Origin: Ruminococcus sp. JC304
Lineage (GTDB): Bacteria > Bacillota > Clostridia > Lachnospirales > Lachnospiraceae
NCBI GenBank assembly: GCA_000285855.2
Contig: HE978651.1
Location: forward strand, 2,564,783 to 2,628,782
Direction of reading: 5' to 3'
DNA: 64,000 nt
Below, in pieces: positions 1 through 7,788 of the stretch; positions within the stretch are counted from its first letter, which is position 1; each line of letters opens with the position of its first letter. The notes under the pieces were generated by a model. That model was given only the letters and a program-made list of their open reading frames with translations. It was not told the DNA's origin and made no database searches. Both the position numbers and the translations under genes were made by a program.

Positions 1-216
1 TACGGTTGTTAAATTTCCTGTATTTTCATTATCACTTACTGCATCATCCGCTATCTCCACATCCTCTGTATCCATCGTACTGTCACCATCTGTCAGCTCA
101 GTCTGTCCGTCAGAAAATACAGTGATATCCGTCTCAGAAGCCCAGGCATAAGATGGCATCGTTGCTGTTATTGCAGCGCAAAGAAAATATGCTGTTATGG
201 TTTTATAACTTTTCAT
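1..216 (-). CDS. Secreted protein, N-terminal part (cut by window edge)
   Basis: Seen: 72 codons open from an ATG at 216 down to the window edge, preceded by a strong ribosome site (AAGGGAGGAAG). The first ~27 residues form a signal peptide: Lys-rich start, hydrophobic core, and cleavage likely after a Tyr-Ala-Trp-Ala-Ser stretch. What follows is acidic and Asp/Glu/Thr-rich and includes a VFSDG motif. The mature start of the neighbouring LRR protein (ending at 352) carries a similar KFSDGG motif. Inference: a third member of the same secreted LRR/fibronectin family, transcribed in the same direction as its neighbour but from its own promoter at 244-271. The domain content cannot be seen, so the family call is tentative; export is well supported. 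Confidence 0.7.
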   Translation of the reverse strand, partial: MKSYKTITAYFLCAAITATMPSYAWASETDITVFSDGQTELTDGDSTMDTEDVEIADDAVSDNENTGNLTTV

Positions 217-243
217 TTTCTTCCTCCCTTGTATAATTATGTA

Positions 244-271
244 ATTGTAATACTAATACCCCAAAAATCAA
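244..271 (-). promoter_or_regulatory. Sigma-A-type promoter for the edge gene
   Basis: On the minus strand a TTGATT -35 box (266-271) and a TACAAT -10 box (244-249) are 16 bp apart, ending about 27 bp before the start codon at 216. Confidence 0.5.
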
Positions 272-351
272 TAAATATCTGAAATCAAAACCGGATTTGC
301 TTTCTTTAATGAAGTTTTCCATCAGTCCTCGTTTGCAGTAAAGGATGAATT

Positions 352-2775
352 TTATTTAACGGTTACCTTAACTGTGTTGGAGTATGTGCCTGTTGTGGAG
401 TGGTTACCATTTTCGTCACAAATACTACTGCGCATACGGAAGTAGTAAGTGTTGTTTTTCTTTAATGCTTTCGTAGTATAGCCTCCTTTGGTATCGGAAA
501 GTCGAGTTAATCGCTGATAATTTTTATCTTTGGCATTTCGGTAGTAGATAACGTATTCACATTTTCCATTCTGATAAGCTGCAGATATTGGTTTCCAGGT
601 GAGTTTTACTTTATGTCCTGATACAGCCTGTGCTTTCAGGGAAGGAGTTTTTGGAGTGGTAAAAGCTATAATCTGGCTTTTGTCATAAGAGGAATAGTAA
701 TTCTTACCATTTACTTTATTATAGGCTCGAACAACTATTTTATAACTCTGACCTGCTTCCAGTCCTTTAATAGTTACGAAAGCAGAAGTATTTTTAACGG
801 ATATACGCTTAACATTTTTGCCTGTATTACTGTCCTGAACATAAACAATGTATCCGTCAGGAGACAACTTAACCGGAGTCCAACTGCAAGTAAGAGAATG
901 ATCTGCCCTGTCCGTTACCTTTACCCCTGTTACTGCAGCAGGATAGAAAACATTTACCTTCTGTATCTTGGACGGAAGACTGTAAGCCTTTGTTTTTCCA
1001 TCCTTGGCATAGCCACGTACGCTTAAATAATAAGTGCCTTTCTTTACGTTTTTAAAGCTAACCTTTGTAGTGTTTTGATCCTTAAGGACGTATTTTTTTT
1101 CGCTGGGAACAGTTTGGTAAACCTTCGGGGAGAGTCCGTATACCTCGGAATATGCCAAAGATTTCTTAGGATTTATTCCAAGTACATAATTATATGCGTC
1201 CGCATATTCATCTCTGTTTTTCAGCGTTACTGTTACAGTTGAACCTTTTACTGTAATTTCTTCAACTTCCGGCGGTTTAGGTGTGTTTACTTTGACAGTT
1301 ACTTTCTTAGGAGGACTCCACAGGGTATATTTTCCATTTTTTTTCTTTCCGCATACCCTGACATAATATTCCCTGTCTCCTTGCACATATGGAAATGTTA
1401 CAGTTTTGCTTTTATCTTCGAATCTACGTGTAATTGTTTCCTCTGTTAATACCAGATCTTTCTTAAGCCACATATCCGGTTCATCCGCTTCATATTCCAC
1501 AGCATAATACAATCCATATTTATATTCCACAACTTCTGAATTTTCTCCGGCAACAGATGCACAGATTGTATTTCCAGATACAGACGGTTCATTTAAAAAA
1601 ACTATGGACGGCATTTTCACTGATTTTCCATTACTCTGGAACTTAATCCCCATTGAGTTGGCATAAGCTTCTGCATATGAGCCTGACTCTCCGATAATAG
1701 TTATGCTGTCTTCAATTCCCCAAAATGCTGTTGCTGATATTTCCTGTACATTTGAAGGAATATAAAGTTCTTTTAGACTATAACAGTTTTTAAATGCACC
1801 GTCTCCAATTGACTCAACATTTGTTCCTATTTCTACTGTTTTTAAGTTTGGACAATTACTGAATTCACTACACCCTATTCTAAGATATCCATTTCCTGTA
1901 TGTACATATTCTAGATATTCACAGTCGTCTGCAATATATTTTCCAGCAATATCAGTAATATAATCCGGTATTATAATCTCACGGATCATGGAACTGCGAA
2001 ATATACAATTTTCGGAATCCCCTATATATTTAAGTGTATCAGGAAATTCTATTGTCTCAACTTTTTCATCTATTCCATCAAGTCCTATTACAGGTGAACC
2101 ATATATGCCCTTTTCTATAGAAACGTTCCCTTCCAAAGCCCAGGCAACATAATGACTGCTACTAGCGTCCCAATACGAAACATTATCAATCTCTACCTTT
2201 TGAGGACGTTCTTTTCCAATCAATGTAATATTGTTTTTTGCTTGAAGCGCTTTATAAATGTAGGTTCCTTCATAACATTCCACTGTAAGACCATCACAGC
2301 CGTCAAAGATATTCTTGCCCACCTCGAAGAATGCCGATTCAACAGATACTTTTTTCAACTTTGTGCAATTTTCAAATGCCTTATCTGCAATCGAGTATAC
2401 AAATAATTCGTTTACACCGTCACTGACATTTTCTTTCAGAATAAGATTCTCCGGCACATCATCTGTATAACCTACAATCCCACAAGTGTCCCTTCCGCTA
2501 TCTTTACAATAGATCACGCCTTCGTACACAAACTGATCAGAAGACAGTTCTGTTTCTGCAAAAGCAGCGGTTTCTGAGGACACATCCGGCATCTCAGAAA
2601 CAATTTCTGTTCCGTCATCAAAAGCATCCCCTGTTAATTCACCTGCCGGAAACACTTCCATCTGTTCAGCAATTCCGCCGTCTGAAAACTTGTCATTTTC
2701 AGATGCATAAACAGGTACTGAAATCACCATTGCAGCAGCAACAGCCGCCACCATAATTTCTTTTAACTTCTTCAT
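352..2775 (-). CDS. Secreted BspA-type LRR protein with fibronectin-like domains
   Basis: 807 residues. The first ~25 residues are a signal peptide ending in VYASE, then an acidic linker to ~80. Residues ~90-380 carry irregular leucine-rich repeats of the BspA/LRR_5 type (recurring F.NC..L..V.I and IGDGAFKNC-like units). The C-terminal half (~400-807) holds three to four fibronectin-type-III-like modules rich in Tyr, Lys and Thr, with signatures such as YYFRMRSS and TYYLSVRGYAKDG. No LPXTG motif and no C-terminal membrane segment is seen, so wall attachment must be non-covalent or the protein is released. The last ~190 residues closely parallel those of the 5765-7654 protein, so the two are paralogues. 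LRR/FN3 proteins of this type usually bind host or bacterial surfaces; the actual ligand is unknown. Ribosome site CAGGAGGTAA precedes the ATG. Confidence 0.85.
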   Translation of the reverse strand: MKKLKEIMVAAVAAAMVISVPVYASENDKFSDGGIAEQMEVFPAGELTGDAFDDGTEIVSEMPDVSSETAAFAETELSSDQFVYEGVIYCKDSGRDTCGIVGYTDDVPENLILKENVSDGVNELFVYSIADKAFENCTKLKKVSVESAFFEVGKNIFDGCDGLTVECYEGTYIYKALQAKNNITLIGKERPQKVEIDNVSYWDASSSHYVAWALEGNVSIEKGIYGSPVIGLDGIDEKVETIEFPDTLKYIGDSENCIFRSSMIREIIIPDYITDIAGKYIADDCEYLEYVHTGNGYLRIGCSEFSNCPNLKTVEIGTNVESIGDGAFKNCYSLKELYIPSNVQEISATAFWGIEDSITIIGESGSYAEAYANSMGIKFQSNGKSVKMPSIVFLNEPSVSGNTICASVAGENSEVVEYKYGLYYAVEYEADEPDMWLKKDLVLTEETITRRFEDKSKTVTFPYVQGDREYYVRVCGKKKNGKYTLWSPPKKVTVKVNTPKPPEVEEITVKGSTVTVTLKNRDEYADAYNYVLGINPKKSLAYSEVYGLSPKVYQTVPSEKKYVLKDQNTTKVSFKNVKKGTYYLSVRGYAKDGKTKAYSLPSKIQKVNVFYPAAVTGVKVTDRADHSLTCSWTPVKLSPDGYIVYVQDSNTGKNVKRISVKNTSAFVTIKGLEAGQSYKIVVRAYNKVNGKNYYSSYDKSQIIAFTTPKTPSLKAQAVSGHKVKLTWKPISAAYQNGKCEYVIYYRNAKDKNYQRLTRLSDTKGGYTTKALKKNNTYYFRMRSSICDENGNHSTTGTYSNTVKVTVK

Positions 2776-2840
2776 AAGAATATTTTACCTCCTGATAGTT
2801 CTGTATTTATGTTCCATTTAATCACCACTAATTTGTTTCA

Positions 2841-2880
2841 AAAAAGATTCTCCACTATCCATAAGGATAGTGGAAGAGTC
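2841..2880 (-). terminator. Terminator after the kinase/small-ORF transcript
   Basis: A perfect 10-bp stem (2851-2860 with 2865-2874, loop ATAA), extended by five more pairs beyond a bulge, is followed on the minus strand by a TTTTTTG tract. The plus-strand side is also T-rich, so it may work in both directions. Confidence 0.7.
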
Positions 2881-2899
2881 TTTAATTTTATTCTTTAAC

Positions 2900-2986
2900 T
2901 CAAATAAATGTTAAAGTATTCAATAAATGATACATATCCTGACCGGAATCTCCATTAACAAGATGCAAATTACTACACATAATCAT
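2900..2986 (-). CDS. Possible 28-residue peptide downstream of the sensor kinase
   Basis: Seen: an ATG overlapping the stop of the preceding 20-codon ORF (ATGA), 28 codons, stop just before a strong terminator. The peptide has one Cys near its start (MIMCSN) and a hydrophobic, Thr-rich tail ending TLTFI. It lies in the transcript of the AgrA/AgrC-like genes. No AgrB-type processing protease is present nearby and I recognise no known peptide family. It could be a signal peptide precursor or mere chance; the ribosome site is weak. Confidence 0.3.
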   Translation of the reverse strand: MIMCSNLHLVNGDSGQDMYHLLNTLTFI

Positions 2987-3045
2987 TTTTTCTCTATTTC
3001 TTCTAATTCACTCTCAATGCTTCCAATTACTTGCTTTTCCTTCAT
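2983..3045 (-). CDS. Possible 20-residue charged peptide after the sensor kinase
   Basis: Starts 9 bp after the kinase stop codon. It encodes a Lys/Glu-rich amphipathic helix (MKEKQVIGS start, ELEEIEKK end), and its TGA overlaps the next tiny ORF. The upstream GAGATAAG is a poor ribosome site, so expression would need coupling to the kinase gene. Function unknown. Confidence 0.3.
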   Translation of the reverse strand: MKEKQVIGSIESELEEIEKK

Positions 3046-3054
3046 CTTATCTCT

Positions 3055-4527
3055 TTATCTTTCTATAATAATCAATACATCAAAAAAACTTTCATCATAA
3101 CTAAAATGTACGCTTCCATTATATTTTTCAACAATATGCTTCACGCTTTCTATCCCCCATCCATGCCCAGCTGTGTCCATTTTATCCGTCAGGAACTTTT
3201 TTCCCTTTCTATTCGGTAATTTGCTATTAGAATTCCGCAGTTTGAATATTAGCGTATCATTCACATTCTTCATCGTTAATTCAATTTTTCGCTTCTCTTT
3301 ACATTTTGAAGCAGCTTCAATCGCATTATTAATCAAATTTTCAAACAGAATAATAAAATCCATATCATCCACAATAATATCCATAACCTCAGCATTTAAG
3401 CAAAAATCTATATCTAGTTCATCCATTTTTCTTTTTTCCATTGTAATCACTCGATCAACAATGGAAATACCTGTCCAATAATCTTTTCTCACAAATTTTT
3501 CCTTACACCTGCACAACAATTGCTGAATTTCTTCTAAGTCACCGCTTTTCAAAGATTCTTCTATAAAATTTATCATATATTTTTCATCATGTACTAAGCA
3601 GCGATATTCACGATAATGTTCATTTAGTTGCTGATACTGACTTGCCATCATATTATTTCTTACTTCTAAAAGATTCTTTTCTGTATCAATATTCTTTATA
3701 TAATAATGAATCGCAATCAACATTAAAACCAGCATTATTGCTGTAATAACCATAAAACCAATGATCAAAGCCTTTTCTTCTATTATTCCATTGCAAAAAT
3801 AGAAAAACAAATATAGAATACCACATTCAATAACAGAAACTATCCAAATTATGGTTAGATTCTTTTTTAGCAGCTTTCCCATCCAAACATCAACATTTAA
3901 TATTTTCTGCAATACATACATTAAAATGCTGATTATTACAATCCATAGTGCCCCCTGATATGAATTTGTTAAATTAATTCCACTGTATAAATACTCCCTC
4001 ATTGTTCGATGAGTAAGTAAACCAGCTGTAAGTATATATAATATTTTCAGGAATCCTATATTAACTAAATATATAACTTCCCACAAATATGCCTGAAAAA
4101 ATTTGCAATTATAAAAAGCTAATAAAAAAAATGGCATATATGAATTTCCTGTTAAAAGTTCCATCCCAGACAAATATGAATTCCAATACTGAATAGTAAG
4201 AAGAGCAGAAATCAAAAGAAACAACATAATTTCTTTTATCTCAAAATATTTCGCACGATGTCGACTTATAAAATCAGTTTTCATTACAATGCAATCTAAA
4301 CTTACTACTATAATATAAATTGCAATAAAATATTTTATATTAGATTCTATCCCCAAATATCCTTTTAACATTGTATATGTAAATAATACAATAAAGAAGA
4401 AAACAATTTTTTCAGCTATTCTATATTTGGAATATTCTTTACGTTTCGGAAACATTTTTCCAAATATCCAGACTCCCACTCCTGTCTCAAGCATAACTGC
4501 AATAAAGTACAGCAGTACCATCAGCAT
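3055..4527 (-). CDS. AgrC-like membrane sensor histidine kinase (GHKL type)
   Basis: 490 residues. Residues 1-~285 contain about seven membrane helices typical of peptide-sensing HPK10 kinases. A short coiled linker (~290-315) leads to the H-box (CLVHDEKYM, His ~315). The ATP-binding half has the N-box (LFENLINNAIEAA, ~405) and a G-box (GHGWGIESV, ~460), with a Trp in a position that is commonly Ile or Leu. The gene begins 4 bp after its partner response regulator stops, so the two are co-transcribed. By family rule, such kinases sense secreted peptides and phosphorylate a LytTR regulator. No AgrB/AgrD pair is present in the window, so the ligand is unknown. Base composition is AT-rich compared with the downstream housekeeping genes. 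Confidence 0.85.
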   Translation of the reverse strand: MLMVLLYFIAVMLETGVGVWIFGKMFPKRKEYSKYRIAEKIVFFFIVLFTYTMLKGYLGIESNIKYFIAIYIIVVSLDCIVMKTDFISRHRAKYFEIKEIMLFLLISALLTIQYWNSYLSGMELLTGNSYMPFFLLAFYNCKFFQAYLWEVIYLVNIGFLKILYILTAGLLTHRTMREYLYSGINLTNSYQGALWIVIISILMYVLQKILNVDVWMGKLLKKNLTIIWIVSVIECGILYLFFYFCNGIIEEKALIIGFMVITAIMLVLMLIAIHYYIKNIDTEKNLLEVRNNMMASQYQQLNEHYREYRCLVHDEKYMINFIEESLKSGDLEEIQQLLCRCKEKFVRKDYWTGISIVDRVITMEKRKMDELDIDFCLNAEVMDIIVDDMDFIILFENLINNAIEAASKCKEKRKIELTMKNVNDTLIFKLRNSNSKLPNRKGKKFLTDKMDTAGHGWGIESVKHIVEKYNGSVHFSYDESFFDVLIIIER

Positions 4528-4531
4528 TTAT

Positions 4532-5239
4532 TTATACCCCCCAGTAATTTAATATTGCCTTTCTTACATATTTGAATCTTTCTCTGCCAACTGCAATAAT
4601 TTCTCCATTCCGTATATATAGGTCACGGTTTTTCATCTTCATTACATGCTTAATATTTGCCAGGTATCCTCTGTCCACAATAATAAAATCTTTTGAATTC
4701 AGTTCCTTTTCAATTGTCGACAGGCTTTCCCTGATAGAGGTTTCTCCATTTCTATGTACAAACACAACATTTTTTCCTTCTTTTTTCACATAGAAAATGT
4801 CAGAATACGCAATCTTCTCAATTTCACTCCGCTTTTTAATAATATAGTATTTTTCTTCTCTCGCCATAAGTGCCGGCAGCAGAGCATCATAGGTAAGGTA
4901 TAACCTGTCCTTGAGCTGATCTTTTGGAATATAGCGATAGGTATTTACCTCATAGGCTTCCACAGCATAATTCAGATGATTGGTAATATATATAATAATA
5001 GGCTCCGGATACAGCTTCCGGATTTCTCTTGCAACCTCGATTCCATTCTTTCCCGGCATTTCTGCATCCAGAATATACAGGTCAAATTTCTCTTCCTTCA
5101 GTCCCAGCAGAAACCACTCTGAACTCTGATACAAGGTTATCTCACACTCTACCTTTTTACTGTGAAAATACTGCCTTGTAATCTGCTCTTCTTTCTCCAG
5201 AGCTTCTTCTTCATCATCCAGTATTGCAATTTTTATCAT
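4532..5239 (-). CDS. AgrA-like response regulator with LytTR DNA-binding domain
   Basis: 235 residues. An N-terminal receiver domain has the acidic pocket (LDDEEEA) and phospho-acceptor Asp ~58 in YILDAEMPG. A C-terminal LytTR domain (~135-235) has the usual IFYVKKEGK and DRGYLANIKHV stretches. The ribosome site GGAGGAAAT lies before the ATG. It is first in the transcript with the AgrC-like kinase. Known LytTR regulators bind paired 9-bp direct repeats about 21 bp apart; such repeats are present at 5558-5588, between this gene and the divergent LRR gene. Control of the nearby surface proteins is therefore a reasonable inference. Confidence 0.88.
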   Translation of the reverse strand: MIKIAILDDEEEALEKEEQITRQYFHSKKVECEITLYQSSEWFLLGLKEEKFDLYILDAEMPGKNGIEVAREIRKLYPEPIIIYITNHLNYAVEAYEVNTYRYIPKDQLKDRLYLTYDALLPALMAREEKYYIIKKRSEIEKIAYSDIFYVKKEGKNVVFVHRNGETSIRESLSTIEKELNSKDFIIVDRGYLANIKHVMKMKNRDLYIRNGEIIAVGRERFKYVRKAILNYWGV

Positions 5240-5557
5240 TTCTTTATTATTTCCTCCATAAACGTATAAAATCTGAATCTCTTTACATCATGAAATTAAC
5301 TCTCTCCATACCAAAACTCTTCTTGGCCAGAAATCAGAAACTGTTTTGTCCGTTTCCCGTAGTATATCACGCACCGTCTGATTTTGTCCATCTATTGCAA
5401 ATCCCAGATTGGTATATGCTGTAGTGTAGATATTCCCTATTATACTTCGTTTCAGAAATTGATTGTATCTCTTACAGTGCTTTTTTAAATAACTGTTTCC
5501 TCGAAATGCTCTTTTTTGTCCTCGAATCGTCAAAAAATTATTTTTTCTCTACCATTT

Positions 5558-5588
5558 TCCGTTGGAGGACAGTTCCCTACCGTTAAAA
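5558..5588 (+). promoter_or_regulatory. Candidate LytTR operator (direct repeats)
   Basis: Three GTT-centred repeats sit in a row: TCCGTTGGA, ACAGTTCCC and ACCGTTAAA. Their GTT cores are about 10-11 bp apart, and the first and third are exactly 21 bp apart. The outer two match the published LytTR pattern at 8 of 9 positions. They lie in the 525-bp region between the regulator gene and the divergent LRR gene. Confidence 0.45.
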
Positions 5589-5627
5589 CCAATTTTACAT
5601 TCTCCAAATCTAATTATTATATACTTG

Positions 5628-5691
5628 TAACACAATGTTAATATATTTTCCAATCATTATTGAATATATTTTATCATTGTGTTATTATAAT
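5628..5691 (+). promoter_or_regulatory. Inverted repeat and -10 box before the plus-strand LRR gene
   Basis: Perfect 10-bp arms TAACACAATG (5628-5637) and CATTGTGTTA (5675-5684) are 37 bp apart. The right arm ends one base before a TATAAT -10 box (5686-5691). No good -35 is found at 17 bp (the nearest is TTGAAT with a 20-bp spacer), which fits an activator-dependent promoter. Apart from this and the repeats at 5558, I see nothing gene-like in 5240-5764. Confidence 0.45.
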
Positions 5692-5764
5692 ACTATCCAT
5701 TTGATGTCCGGTAAAAGGCTTTTCCCAATGACATCATCATTATGAATTAGAGGAGGATATTTTC

Positions 5765-7654
5765 ATGAAGAGAAAGTTATTTCTAATGACTGTGACAGCT
5801 GCGGCTCTTGTTTGTTCGGCTTCTGTCGGTACTTATGCTTCTGATGAGTTCGCTGCCCCGTCTGTTGCTTCTGCTGAGGATTTTTCTGCTCCGGCAGATG
5901 CTGATACTGTAGAATTTAATGCTCCTGAGATTGCAGATTCTGATTTTGCCCAGGATTCTGCTGCTGCAGATGCTGTGACTCCCGTTGCCCAGGATGTGCC
6001 TATTGATGCCACCCATTTCCCAAATGAGCAGTTCCGTACCTATCTCTCCCAGCCTGAGAGAGACCTGAATAAGGATGGAATTCTCCAGGCATCTGAGATC
6101 AAGGCGATTAAGACTGTCAAATCCGATCTGAAGGGGATTGATATGGAGGGGTTCCAGTATCTTACCTCTGTGGAGGATCTCACACTCTCCCTTGTTTATG
6201 ATAAATCCAATCCCTCCAGAGCTCTGGATTTCTCATCCTTACCGGAGCTGAAGAGCCTTACGGTTTCTGTTGACAACGGATATGATTACTCTTCCGGTCT
6301 GAGCCTGGATCTGTCTGCCAACAATAAGCTGGACACACTGTCTGTTTCCTGTCTGACAGGTGCTATTAAGCTTCCGTCAGACTGCAACATCACCAAATAC
6401 TCCATGTTATGTGATTATGACTATGATTATGCTGCCAGACCTGAGCACACAGCTCTGATCAATGCCTTATATGGCATGCCCAAGCTGAATACTCTCAGCA
6501 TTACATATTTCAAGGATCTGGAGGGCATTGATTTCTCCCGTCTGCCAGAGCTTCAGCAGCTCAATATCCAGGGCTATGCCAGTGATGACGGGGAGACAGA
6601 CTCCACAACCATCAGTTCCCTGGATCTTTCCAAATGTGCAAAGCTTAAGATCCTGGATATCCGGAATGCATATTTCACAAAGAACCTTGGAAGCTCCCTG
6701 AATATAAATGGCTGCACTTCCCTTGACACACTCTATATCAAGGATTCCAAAAATCTGGGAACTGATGCTGCCAATCCGTTTATCAGCCTTGGCAATACTT
6801 CCCCAAGCCATGTAGACATGGATCCTTCTTATGTCAATGTGGAGATACAGCACGGCGGATATCTGGATCTGGAAAAAGCCGGCTGGGATCCGGCGCTTAT
6901 CACAAATGTGGAAAAGGGTGTACTGGTTGGTTCCCGTCTCTACATTGATCCTTCAGAGGGACACTCCGGGGAGGCTGTTGTTTCCTATTATATGAATGAT
7001 CAGAAAACTGTTATCGGCCAGGTTCATGTAAGTGCTGACAATCTCTACAGTCCTCAGGCTGTAACAGGACTTACGGTTACCAAGCGCACTACCAGCTCAC
7101 TGACCTGCAAGTGGAACCAGACCACAGATACCTATGACGGATATGCCCTGTATGTCCAGGACAGTAACAATAACAACAAGACTATCCAGAAGATCATGGT
7201 AAAGAAGGGTACTACCTCTGTAAAGGTAACCGGTTTGAAAGCCGGCCGCCGTTATCACCTGATCATCCGTTCCTATCGCAAGACAGAGGATGGAAATTAT
7301 TATTCTCCATATTATAACTCCAGCCTGAGTACTGCTGACAGCTATGCCACACCAAAGACCCCCGTACTGAAGGCTACTGCTTTATCCAAAGGCAGAATCC
7401 AGTTAAAATGGACCGGTTATCCTACCAACTACAAAAATGGATATTCCAGATATGTGATCGAGTACAAAACCAGTGCCAAGGGTGCCTATAAACGCCTGAA
7501 AGTATCCGGAGATCCCAATGGAAGCTATACCCTGAAATCCCTGAAAAAGGGTAAAACCTACTACTTCCGTATCCGCAGTTATGTAAAGGATACCAACAGC
7601 TATGTCAAAGCTTACAGTTCTTATTCAAAGGTATTGAAAATTAAAGCAAAATAA
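5765..7654 (+). CDS. Secreted LRR protein with C-terminal fibronectin-like domains
   Basis: 629 residues. A signal peptide ends near residue 26 (GTYASDE), followed by an Ala/Asp-rich linker to ~75. Residues ~80-400 form LRR-like repeats (LTLSLVYD, LDTLSVSCL, LKILDIRNA). Two fibronectin-III-like modules (~430-629) resemble the end of the 352-2775 protein almost segment by segment (AVTGLTVT..., LYVQDSN, ATPKTPVLKA, TYYFRIRSY). No sortase motif or anchor is visible. A strong ribosome site (GAGGAGGAT) lies 9 bp upstream. It is divergent from the AgrA/AgrC-like operon, with LytTR-type repeats and an inverted repeat at the promoter, so it is the likeliest regulated target of that system. Role: surface interaction or adhesion, inferred from architecture only. 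Confidence 0.85.
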   Translation: MKRKLFLMTVTAAALVCSASVGTYASDEFAAPSVASAEDFSAPADADTVEFNAPEIADSDFAQDSAAADAVTPVAQDVPIDATHFPNEQFRTYLSQPERDLNKDGILQASEIKAIKTVKSDLKGIDMEGFQYLTSVEDLTLSLVYDKSNPSRALDFSSLPELKSLTVSVDNGYDYSSGLSLDLSANNKLDTLSVSCLTGAIKLPSDCNITKYSMLCDYDYDYAARPEHTALINALYGMPKLNTLSITYFKDLEGIDFSRLPELQQLNIQGYASDDGETDSTTISSLDLSKCAKLKILDIRNAYFTKNLGSSLNINGCTSLDTLYIKDSKNLGTDAANPFISLGNTSPSHVDMDPSYVNVEIQHGGYLDLEKAGWDPALITNVEKGVLVGSRLYIDPSEGHSGEAVVSYYMNDQKTVIGQVHVSADNLYSPQAVTGLTVTKRTTSSLTCKWNQTTDTYDGYALYVQDSNNNNKTIQKIMVKKGTTSVKVTGLKAGRRYHLIIRSYRKTEDGNYYSPYYNSSLSTADSYATPKTPVLKATALSKGRIQLKWTGYPTNYKNGYSRYVIEYKTSAKGAYKRLKVSGDPNGSYTLKSLKKGKTYYFRIRSYVKDTNSYVKAYSSYSKVLKIKAK

Positions 7655-7678
7655 TATAAAATAGCCATACTGGCAATC

Positions 7679-7705
7679 AGAAACTGTCCGTTTGCGGGCA
7701 GTTTC
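7679..7705 (+). terminator. Hairpin after the LRR gene
   Basis: Stem AGAAACTG (7679-7686) with CAGTTTCT (7698-7705), extended by inner C:G pairs, 25 bp past the stop codon. Only a short T tract follows, so terminator strength is uncertain. Confidence 0.45.
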
Positions 7706-7788
7706 TTACTATCTGCAGCCCACAGACCTTATGAGATCAGTTTCCCTTAACCCTGGATCCTGACTCCTTCAACCAATTCAGATAAAGT

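Noticed and set aside
2900-5239. A full agr locus (AgrB/AgrD) around the kinase
   Set aside because: No membrane cysteine protease of AgrB type occurs in the window, and the small ORFs lack the AgrD pattern (amphipathic leader, thiolactone Cys core, acidic tail).
5288-5533. 81-codon minus-strand ORF between the LytTR regulator and the LRR gene
   Set aside because: It starts at a TTG without a ribosome site and has no recognisable fold or family pattern. The region looks like a long leader or regulatory gap.
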